A program made the position numbers and the translations under genes. 6,632 nt of DNA from an uncultured Collinsella sp. (GTDB taxonomy: Bacteria > Actinomycetota > Coriobacteriia > Coriobacteriales > Coriobacteriaceae): contig CALBUZ010000044.1 of NCBI GenBank assembly GCA_937969105.1, positions 1-6,632 of the forward strand, given 5' to 3'. The notes under the pieces are model-generated. The model made no database searches and was not told the DNA's origin. It saw only the letters and a program-made list of their open reading frames with translations. The stretch's first letter is position 1. Each line of letters starts with the position of its first letter. Below, one piece after another: positions 1 through 4,995 of the stretch.

Positions 1-71
1 TTTTTTTCAAGCAGAAGACGGCATACGAGATTCAAGTGTGACTGGAGTTCAGACGTGTGCTCTTCCGATCT
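1..71. other. Illumina P7/TruSeq adapter left on the contig end (artefact)
   Basis: Positions 8-31 match the P7 primer, beginning CAAGCAGAAGACGG. Positions 32-37 (TCAAGT) are a six-base index, read as ACTTGA on the other strand, which is TruSeq index 8. Positions 38-71 match the multiplexing read-2 primer site, ending GCTCTTCCGATCT. The T run at 1-7 is, on the opposite strand, the poly-A that base callers emit after reading off the end of a library molecule. None of this is genomic; genomic sequence starts at about 72. Confidence 0.99.
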
Positions 72-72
72 A

Positions 73-103
73 AAAGCCCGACCTCCGTGGGAGATCGGGC
101 TTT
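73..103 (-). terminator. Rho-independent terminator of argS, tail cut by the adapter
   Basis: AAAGCCCGA (73-81) pairs perfectly with TCGGGCTTT (95-103). Inside, CTCC (83-86) pairs with GGAG (90-93) around a three-base loop, leaving one C/A mismatch between the two stems. Read on the minus strand, it lies 45 bases past the argS stop codon. The A residues at 72-75 give the start of a U tract in the transcript. The rest of the tract is missing because the contig ends there and adapter follows. Confidence 0.85.
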
Positions 104-148
104 CAAGGCTTAGTTAAACCAAGTCTGTACGGTCAAATGACCCGTAGC

Positions 149-2002
149 TTACATCTGCTCGGGCGCGGAAACGCCAACGAGGGTGAGCACCAGGGCGAGC
201 GTCACGCGGACGGCGTCGCAAGCGGCCAGACGGGCGCGCGAGAGCTCGGGGTCGACGGGACGGCCCTCGCTCGGCAGCACCTGGCAGGCAGCATAGAAGC
301 TGTGGAAGTCGCCGGCGAGTTCCTCGGCAAAGTGCGTCAGACGGAACGGAGCACGGTCGCGAGCGCAGCTAGCGATGAGGTCGGTGAGCTCGTTGAGCTT
401 ACGCGAAAGGGCGAGCTCGGTCGGGTCGGTCAGCAGCGAGTAATCGACGTTCTCACCGATAGCCTTGGCGGCGACGGCCTTCATGCCCATCTCGTCAGCC
501 TGCTCGGGCGTAACGTCAGCGGCACGGCGCAGGATGGAGCACACGCGGGCGTGAGCGTACTGCACGTAGTACACCGGGTTGGAGTTGTCGCGCTTCTTAA
601 CGGCCTCGATGTCGAAGTCGACCATCTGGTTGGAGCTCTTGGAAATGAGCGTGTAGCGGGCGGCGTCAGAGCCGACCTCGTCGACGAGCTCCTGCAGGGT
701 CACCATGGTGCCCTTGCGCTTGGACATACGGACGGGCTTGCCGTTGCGCAGCAGGTTGACGAGCTGGCCCAGCAGAACCTCGAACTTGCCGGGGTAACCG
801 AGAGCGTCGCAGACGCAGCGGACGCGCTCGATGTAGCCGTGGTGGTCGGCGCCCCAGATGTCGATGACGTGGTCGACGCGCTGGAACTTATCCCAGTGAT
901 AGGCAACGTCGGAGGCGAAGTAGGTGTACTCGCCATCGGACTTAATCAGAACGCGGTCCTTGTCGTCGCCCAGGTCGGTGGAGCGGAACCACAGGGCGCC
1001 GTCCTTGGTGTAGAGATAGCCCATCTTGTCGAGCTTCTCGAAAGCGCGGTCGACGGCGGAGGTGCCGGCGGTCTCGCCCTCGGTGTCCTTCACATACAGC
1101 GAGCGCTCGGAGAACCAACGATCGAAGTCGCAGTTGACGGCGTGGCAGAGGTCGCGCATGTTGTCGACCATCTTCACGTAACCGCGCTCACGGAAGCTCT
1201 CCATGCGCTCCTGCGGATCGGCCTCGACCCACTTGTCGCCGTCGGTGCGCCAGAACTCGGCGGCCTCGTCGATGATGTAGTCGCCGCCGTAGGAGTCCTT
1301 GCCCAGAGTCTCGGCAAAGTTATCCTGATACGGATGGGTCTCGGGGTGCTCGTCGTTCTCGTCGGCGACAAAGGCATCGCGGTCGGCGATCAGCAGCTTG
1401 TGAGCCTCGTCGATATCCACGCCCTGCTTGGCGATGATGTCGGCAAGCTGCATGTAGCGCGTGCTGATGGAGTTGCCGAAGGTGTTCATCTGAGAGCCGT
1501 GGTCGTTGATGTAGAACTCACGCTGGATGTCGTAACCGGCGTGGTCCATAACACGGCAGAGGGAGTCGCCCAGCGCGGCCCAGCGGCCGTGGCCGATGTG
1601 CATGGGGCCGACGGGGTTGGCGGAAACGAACTCGACCTGGGTCTTCAGGCCGCCGCCGACGTTGGACTTAGCGAAGTCCATGCCCTTCTCGCGGGCCTCG
1701 CCGAAGATGGCGTTCTTGACGGCGACGGAGAGGTAGAAGTTGATGAAGCCAGGACCTGCGATCTCGACCTTCTCGATCGAGGGGTCCTCGGGCATATGGG
1801 CAACGACGGCCTCGGCGATCTTGCGCGGAGCGCAGTGAGCCAGCTTGGCGGACTTCAGGGCCATGGTGGAGGTCCACTCGCCATGAGAAGTGTCAGCCGG
1901 TCGCTCGATGGCGCAATCGTCAAGTTCAAATGCGGAAAGGTCGCCGGCCTCCTGGGCCGCAGCAAGCGCAGCGCGTACCAGCTCTTCAATCTTCTCGGGC
2001 AT
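149..2002 (-). CDS. argS: Arginyl-tRNA synthetase (arginine--tRNA ligase)
   Basis: This cytoplasmic class Ia synthetase charges tRNA-Arg with arginine, using ATP. The 617-residue product has an N-terminal additional domain (about 1-90), then the Rossmann catalytic core. The HIGH signature is intact at residues 135-138, within the family motif SANPVGPMHIGHGR. The KMSKS-type loop reads RMSKR at 425-429. A C-terminal DALR anticodon-binding domain follows (about 475-617; QYAHARVCSIL near 481-491) and ends in the typical VSAPEQM. An in-frame ATG exists at 2131, but the start at 2002 is chosen because AAGGAGG precedes it and the family N-terminus (MPEKIEELV) begins there. The protein is longer than the usual 550-580 residues; the extra length is mostly an acidic stretch at about 184-270. 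The gene is alone in its unit, with a terminator downstream and a divergent CarD-family gene upstream. The frame is complete and the identification firm. Confidence 0.98.
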   Translation of the reverse strand: MPEKIEELVRAALAAAQEAGDLSAFELDDCAIERPADTSHGEWTSTMALKSAKLAHCAPRKIAEAVVAHMPEDPSIEKVEIAGPGFINFYLSVAVKNAIFGEAREKGMDFAKSNVGGGLKTQVEFVSANPVGPMHIGHGRWAALGDSLCRVMDHAGYDIQREFYINDHGSQMNTFGNSISTRYMQLADIIAKQGVDIDEAHKLLIADRDAFVADENDEHPETHPYQDNFAETLGKDSYGGDYIIDEAAEFWRTDGDKWVEADPQERMESFRERGYVKMVDNMRDLCHAVNCDFDRWFSERSLYVKDTEGETAGTSAVDRAFEKLDKMGYLYTKDGALWFRSTDLGDDKDRVLIKSDGEYTYFASDVAYHWDKFQRVDHVIDIWGADHHGYIERVRCVCDALGYPGKFEVLLGQLVNLLRNGKPVRMSKRKGTMVTLQELVDEVGSDAARYTLISKSSNQMVDFDIEAVKKRDNSNPVYYVQYAHARVCSILRRAADVTPEQADEMGMKAVAAKAIGENVDYSLLTDPTELALSRKLNELTDLIASCARDRAPFRLTHFAEELAGDFHSFYAACQVLPSEGRPVDPELSRARLAACDAVRVTLALVLTLVGVSAPEQM

Positions 2003-2006
2003 AGAT

Positions 2007-2013
2007 CCTCCTT
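2007..2013 (-). promoter_or_regulatory. Ribosome binding site fixing the argS start
   Basis: On the minus strand this reads AAGGAGG, a perfect Shine-Dalgarno sequence, four bases before the ATG at 2002. It rules out the longer in-frame ATG at 2131, whose extra 43 residues do not resemble an ArgRS N-terminus. Confidence 0.9.
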
Positions 2014-2071
2014 GTGTTAAAGCCCCCGAGCTCTTGGTCACTCGTAGGGCAAAAGCCAGAGTTTGTAGCAC

Positions 2072-2100
2072 TCTATCACAAGCGACGCACACTGTCGCAG
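2072..2100 (-). promoter_or_regulatory. Candidate argS promoter
   Basis: On the minus strand TGTGATAGA (complement of 2072-2080) resembles an extended -10, with the TG correctly placed. CTGCGA (complement of 2095-2100) lies 17 bases upstream as a weak -35. Each hexamer matches consensus at only three positions, so the call rests on spacing and the TG. It would leave a leader of about 60 bases. The inverted repeat GCGAC-N7-GTCGC (2082-2098) lies across the spacer and the -35 and could be an operator. Confidence 0.3.
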
Positions 2101-2301
2101 GGTAAAGCCAATCGAAATTGCATATGCACAAAAATGACTACCGCTCTTGCGCGGTGGTACAAAGTTGGCGGTTTGCCTGCAATTTATACACGTTCTGGAA
2201 ATGCATAAACGCATGAATAAGCCGTTTTATTTATCGAATACTCTTACCTATCAGAGTTGTGTGCTTTTCCTGCATAAAGTGAAGGTTTGCGCACGTCAGC
2301 G

Positions 2302-2310
2302 TGTTATTCT
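2302..2310 (+). promoter_or_regulatory. Candidate extended -10 promoter of the CarD-family gene
   Basis: TGTTATTCT fits an extended -10: TG, one base, then TATTCT, which matches TATAAT at four of six positions. It lies 34 bases before the start codon, so the leader would be about 28 bases. No good -35 is seen at 17 bases, as expected for an extended -10 promoter. Confidence 0.45.
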
Positions 2311-2314
2311 AGAC

Positions 2315-2330
2315 ATACGTAAATTCGTAT
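2315..2330. repeat. Short palindrome in the CarD-family gene leader
   Basis: ATACG (2315-2319) and CGTAT (2326-2330) are perfect inverted repeats around TAAATT. The site lies just downstream of the proposed -10 and just upstream of the ribosome binding site (GGAGG, 2336-2340). It could be an operator half-site pair or a weak leader hairpin. With only 5 bp per arm, chance is possible. Confidence 0.3.
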
Positions 2331-2344
2331 AAGTTGGAGGTAGC

Positions 2345-2830
2345 ATGTTCTCAATCGGTCAACACGTCATTCATCCGGGTCAGGGAGTCTGCACCGTCGT
2401 CGGTTTTAGGGACGACACGCCGCAGCCCATGTTGTTGCTCGAGACCAAGCAGGGACATGCGCAGACGATCCTCATGTACCCCGTGGCGCAGGCCGACCGT
2501 CTGCATGCCGCCATCTCCCAGCAAGATGCCGAGCACCTGCTGAGCCACTACAACGAGTTGGAGTGCGACACCTTTACCGAGCGCAACAGCTCGCTCGAGG
2601 AGACGCACTTTAAGCAGCAGCTTAAGCTGGGTGCGCCCGAGACGGTCCGCGTGGCAAAAACCATGATGCACCGTATTCGCCAGGCCGAGGAAGCAGACAA
2701 AAAACCCAGCTCCTACTACATGCGCGTACTCAAGGAAGCCAAGCGCCGCTCCATCGAGGAGTTCGCCGTGGCCCTGGGCGTCACCGAGGAGGACGCCGAA
2801 GCCCGCCTAGCCCAAGCCGCCCTCAACTAA
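2345..2830 (+). CDS. CarD-family transcriptional regulator
   Basis: CarD-family proteins bind the RNA polymerase beta subunit and adjust open-complex formation at promoters. The 161-residue product has the Tudor-like polymerase-interacting domain at about 1-65: FSIGQHVIHPGQGVCTVVG with the family HPGQGV turn at 10-15, then a strand pair ending LMYPVAQADRL. An all-helical C-terminal domain follows at about 80-158 (LGAPETVRVAKTMMHRIRQ, then MRVLKEAKRRSIEEFAVALG). The ATG at 2345 has GGAGG four bases upstream. The length is normal for the family. The protein contains no tryptophan at all, so it lacks the conserved C-terminal tryptophan that characterised CarD proteins insert at the upstream edge of the transcription bubble. 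It is transcribed alone, closed by the terminator at 2844-2884. Family assignment is firm; regulatory targets are unknown, and it may be one of several paralogues. Confidence 0.9.
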   Translation: MFSIGQHVIHPGQGVCTVVGFRDDTPQPMLLLETKQGHAQTILMYPVAQADRLHAAISQQDAEHLLSHYNELECDTFTERNSSLEETHFKQQLKLGAPETVRVAKTMMHRIRQAEEADKKPSSYYMRVLKEAKRRSIEEFAVALGVTEEDAEARLAQAALN

Positions 2831-2843
2831 CCCATCCGCACCA

Positions 2844-2884
2844 AAAACCACCACAAAGGGGACAGGCACCTTTGTGGTGGTTTT
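2844..2884 (+). terminator. Strong intrinsic terminator after the CarD-family gene
   Basis: Perfect 16-bp arms (2844-2859 and 2869-2884, core CCACCACAAAGG) enclose a nine-base loop. A run of T forms the end of the right arm, and the flanking A and T runs could let it act in both directions. It begins 14 bases after the stop codon and insulates the following HD gene. The loop side of the hairpin carries GGGGACAGGCACCTTTG, which I recall as a recurrent intergenic phrase in Collinsella. Confidence 0.93.
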
Positions 2885-2938
2885 CTTGTTCTAGTAGTAT
2901 TCATTCTTATCGATACCCACGAGCACAAGGAGTCCCTT

Positions 2939-3538
2939 ATGGCAGAGCCGCTTACCGCCGGAATCACCCGCGACCGCGCGTTCGAACTGCTCAACGAGCA
3001 CAACAAGGACCCGTTCCACATCACCCATGGCGAGACGGTCGAGGGCACTATGCGCTACTTTGCGCGCGAGTTCGACCCCGAGAACGAGGAGTTTTGGGGC
3101 ATCGTCGGTCTGCTGCACGACCTGGATTGGGAGGAGCATGAGGACGACCCCATGAACCACACCATCTATGCCGCCGAGATTCTTGAGGGCGAAGGTGCGT
3201 CTCCCGAGCTTATCCGTGCCATCCAGACACACACGTCCGACTTCAACTCTTCGCTGCCCAAGCCCGAGCTGCAGATGGAAAAGATCCTGTTTGCCTGCGA
3301 TGAGCTCACCGGCCTGATTGGCGCCGCCGTCATCATGCGCCCGAGCAAGAGCGTCATGGACTTTACGACCAAGTCGCTCAAAAAGAAATTCAAGGACAAG
3401 CGCTTTGCCGCCGGCTGCTCGCGCGACGTAATTTCGCAGGGCGCCGAGATGCTGGGCTGGGAGCTTCCCGAGCTCTTCGACCGCACCATCGCAGCCATGC
3501 AGTCCTTCGCCCCCGACCGCGACACCTTTCAGGCCTAG
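2939..3538 (+). CDS. HD-superfamily predicted hydrolase (COG2316-like), substrate unknown
   Basis: The 199-residue cytoplasmic protein has the metal-binding HD pattern: H30 (in HITHGETVE), H60-D61 (in GLLHDLDWEE) and D121 (in ACDELTGLI). H74 and H98 are possible extra ligands. The second half carries the conserved block of this uncharacterised family: RPSKSVMDF, KSLKKKFKDKRFAAG (146-159), then GAEMLGWELPEL (168-179). HD proteins are usually phosphohydrolases or nucleases that use bound metal ions; which substrate this subfamily uses is not known to me. The ATG at 2939 is preceded by AAGGAG (2927-2932) at a six-base spacing. The gene sits between two strong terminators, so it is probably monocistronic. 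A possible weak promoter (TTGTGG 2872-2877, 17 bases, TAGTAT 2895-2900) would overlap the upstream terminator. Family call firm, function open. Confidence 0.88.
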   Translation: MAEPLTAGITRDRAFELLNEHNKDPFHITHGETVEGTMRYFAREFDPENEEFWGIVGLLHDLDWEEHEDDPMNHTIYAAEILEGEGASPELIRAIQTHTSDFNSSLPKPELQMEKILFACDELTGLIGAAVIMRPSKSVMDFTTKSLKKKFKDKRFAAGCSRDVISQGAEMLGWELPELFDRTIAAMQSFAPDRDTFQA

Positions 3539-3542
3539 CACC

Positions 3543-3583
3543 AAAATCACCGCAAAGGGGCTTGGCCCCTTTGCGGTGATTTT
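3543..3583. terminator. Bidirectional terminator shared by the HD gene and proA
   Basis: Perfect 18-bp arms (3543-3560 and 3566-3583, core TCACCGCAAAGGGG) enclose CTTGG, in which a further C-G pair closes a three-base loop. A T run follows on the plus strand (3580-3585), and the A run at 3543-3546 provides one on the minus strand. It lies five bases after the HD gene stop and 13 bases after the proA stop, so it can end both convergent transcripts. Confidence 0.93.
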
Positions 3584-3595
3584 TTGCGCGGGCGT

Positions 3596-4882
3596 TTAGG
3601 GGCGAACCTGGCCGGTGCCGCGGAGCTTGTATTTGTAGGTGGTGAGGGCCTCGGCGGCAAAGGGGCCGCGGGCATGGAGCTTTTGGGTCGAGATGCCGAT
3701 CTCGGCACCCAGCCCAAACTCGCCGCCGTCAGTGAAGCGCGTGCTGGCGTTGGCGTAAACTGCCGAGGCATCGACCGCATCCAGGAAGCGCTCGCAGGCA
3801 TCCTCGTCCTCGGCAACGATGGCCTCGGAGTGCATGGTGCCGTAGCGGTTGATGTGTGCGATGGCCTCGTCCTCGTTCGCCACGACCTTCACGCTCATCT
3901 CGAGCGCCAGGTACTCACGGCCCCAGTCCTCCTCAGTCGCGGCAACATAGTCGTCGCCCTCGACAAGCCCAGCGTCGGCGCATGCGGCGCACGTGGCCTC
4001 GTCGCCGTGAATCAGCACGCCGTGGTCGTGCAGCACGGCAACGACTGCGGGCAAAAACGCGTCGGCCACGGCACGGTCGACCAGCAGCGACTCGGCGGCA
4101 TTGCACACGCCCACGCGCTGGGTCTTGGCATTGACGATAATGTTGAGCGCCTTGTCAAAGTCGGCGGATTCATGCACGTAGATATGGCAGTTACCCGTGC
4201 CCGTCTCGATCACCGGTACAAGCGACTCGCGCACGCAGCGCTGAATCAGGCCCGCACCGCCACGCGGAATAAGCACGTCGACGATGCCGCGGAGCTTCAT
4301 GAGCTCGCCGGTGGCCTCGCGGTCGGTAGACTCGATCATCGACACAGCCTCGCGCGGGAAACTCTGGACTTCAAGCGCATCGGCCAACAGCTCGGCAATC
4401 ATGGCGCACGAGTGATAGGCCAGCGAACCGCCGCGCAGAATGCAGGCGTTGCCGGTGCGGATGCAGATGCCCGCGGCGTCGGCCGTTACGTTGGGGCGCG
4501 CCTCGTAGACCATGGCGACCAGACCCAGCGGCACGCTCACACGGGTGAGGTCCACGCCGCTTGCAAGCACGCGGTGGTCGAGCACGCGGCCGACAGGATC
4601 GGGCAGCTCGGCGAGCTTCTCCAGGCCGGCGGCCATGCCCTCAACGCGCTCGGGCGTCAGCAACAGGCGATCGAGGAGCCCCGTCGAGGTGCCCGCATCG
4701 CGCGCGGCGGACATATCGAGCTCGTTGGCGGCAACGATGGAATCGACACCGTCGCGCAGCGCTGCGGCCATGGCGCGCACGGCCTCCTGACGCTGCTCAT
4801 CGCTCGCCGTGGCAAGCGATGCCGACGCTGCCTTGGCGGCAACGGCAAGATCGTGGACATACGTAGCTATATCGACCGACAT
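3596..4882 (-). CDS. proA: Glutamate-5-semialdehyde dehydrogenase (gamma-glutamyl phosphate reductase)
   Basis: ProA reduces gamma-glutamyl phosphate with NADPH to glutamate-5-semialdehyde, the second step of proline synthesis from glutamate. The 428-residue product has the aldehyde dehydrogenase fold. The N-terminal cofactor-binding part includes VPLGLVAMVYEARPNV (117-132) and GNACILRGG (144-152). The catalytic cysteine is C260 in RVGVCNAAESLLV. The family signature is at about 376-406 (YANASTRFTDGGEFGLGAEI, then GISTQKLHARG). Length is normal and no key residue is missing. The ATG at 4882 is preceded by AAAGGG (complement of 4889-4894) at six bases. The usual partner proB (glutamate 5-kinase) is not adjacent: downstream lies the convergent HD gene and upstream a divergent peptidase. 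No good promoter was found for it; the best -10-like site (TACCAT, complement of 4915-4920) has no -35. Identification firm. Confidence 0.98.
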   Translation of the reverse strand: MSVDIATYVHDLAVAAKAASASLATASDEQRQEAVRAMAAALRDGVDSIVAANELDMSAARDAGTSTGLLDRLLLTPERVEGMAAGLEKLAELPDPVGRVLDHRVLASGVDLTRVSVPLGLVAMVYEARPNVTADAAGICIRTGNACILRGGSLAYHSCAMIAELLADALEVQSFPREAVSMIESTDREATGELMKLRGIVDVLIPRGGAGLIQRCVRESLVPVIETGTGNCHIYVHESADFDKALNIIVNAKTQRVGVCNAAESLLVDRAVADAFLPAVVAVLHDHGVLIHGDEATCAACADAGLVEGDDYVAATEEDWGREYLALEMSVKVVANEDEAIAHINRYGTMHSEAIVAEDEDACERFLDAVDASAVYANASTRFTDGGEFGLGAEIGISTQKLHARGPFAAEALTTYKYKLRGTGQVRP

Positions 4883-4926
4883 GGGCGGCCCTTTCTCTTA
4901 GATGTTTGCCATCCATGGTAGCCGAT

Positions 4927-4957
4927 TTGTGCATGCCCTCGCCCGCGGCGGTAGAAT
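4927..4957 (+). promoter_or_regulatory. Candidate promoter of the S33 peptidase gene
   Basis: TAGAAT (4952-4957) matches the -10 consensus at five of six positions and lies 38 bases before the ATG at 4996. TTGTGC (4927-4932) is a partial -35, but the 19-base spacing is long. The 113-base gap to proA also has to hold the proA promoter, so the two divergent promoters would be close or overlapping. Confidence 0.45.
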
Positions 4958-4984
4958 TGGTCAACCCGAAACACCGCAACGAAC

Positions 4985-4989
4985 GGAAG
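4985..4989 (+). promoter_or_regulatory. Ribosome binding site deciding the peptidase start
   Basis: GGAAG lies six bases before the ATG at 4996. The frame is open back to an ATG at 4906, but those extra 30 codons would cover the proposed -10 box and have no recognisable family sequence, so 4996 is preferred. Confidence 0.65.
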
Positions 4990-4995
4990 TACCGC

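Larger units (their letters stand above)
2003..2344. other. Divergent intergenic region between argS and the CarD-family gene
   Basis: This 342-base spacer is clearly richer in A+T than the flanking genes and has no convincing coding frame. It holds a candidate promoter for each flanking gene. A second possible minus-strand -10 (TATAAA, complement of 2183-2188) would give argS a leader of about 175 bases, but it lacks a good -35. Several short inverted repeats are present: GCGAC/GTCGC (2082-2086 and 2094-2098), ACCGC/GCGGT (around 2140-2155), ATGC/GCAT (2201-2204 and 2211-2214) and ACTCT/AGAGT (2240-2244 and 2253-2257). All have stems of only 4-5 bp. I see no T-box core and no recognisable small RNA. 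Confidence 0.7.

Noticed and set aside
65..98. Inverted repeat CCGATCT (65-71) / AGATCGG (92-98)
   Set aside because: One arm is adapter and the other is part of the argS terminator. The match is coincidental, although it could confuse adapter trimming.
137..2020. A 627-codon open frame on the plus strand opposite argS
   Set aside because: It is antisense to a clear argS, its translation is a low-complexity run of V, L, A, G, H and D, and it has no ribosome binding site. Long antisense frames are expected with strong G/C third-position bias.
2130..2165. Possible T-box riboswitch core (GCGCGGTGGTAC) upstream of argS
   Set aside because: The GGTGGTAC string is on the plus strand, whereas argS is read from the minus strand, and the CCGCG part of the T-box consensus does not follow. 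The minus-strand hairpin with ATTTTT after it has only a 5-bp stem.
3584..4921. A 445-codon open frame on the plus strand opposite proA
   Set aside because: Same pattern: antisense shadow of a confident gene, low-complexity translation, and it runs through the shared terminator region.
4906..4995. Longer N-terminus for the S33 peptidase, starting at 4906
   Set aside because: The extra 30 codons cover the best -10 box, show no family sequence, and lack a good ribosome binding site. The start at 4996 has GGAAG at six bases.
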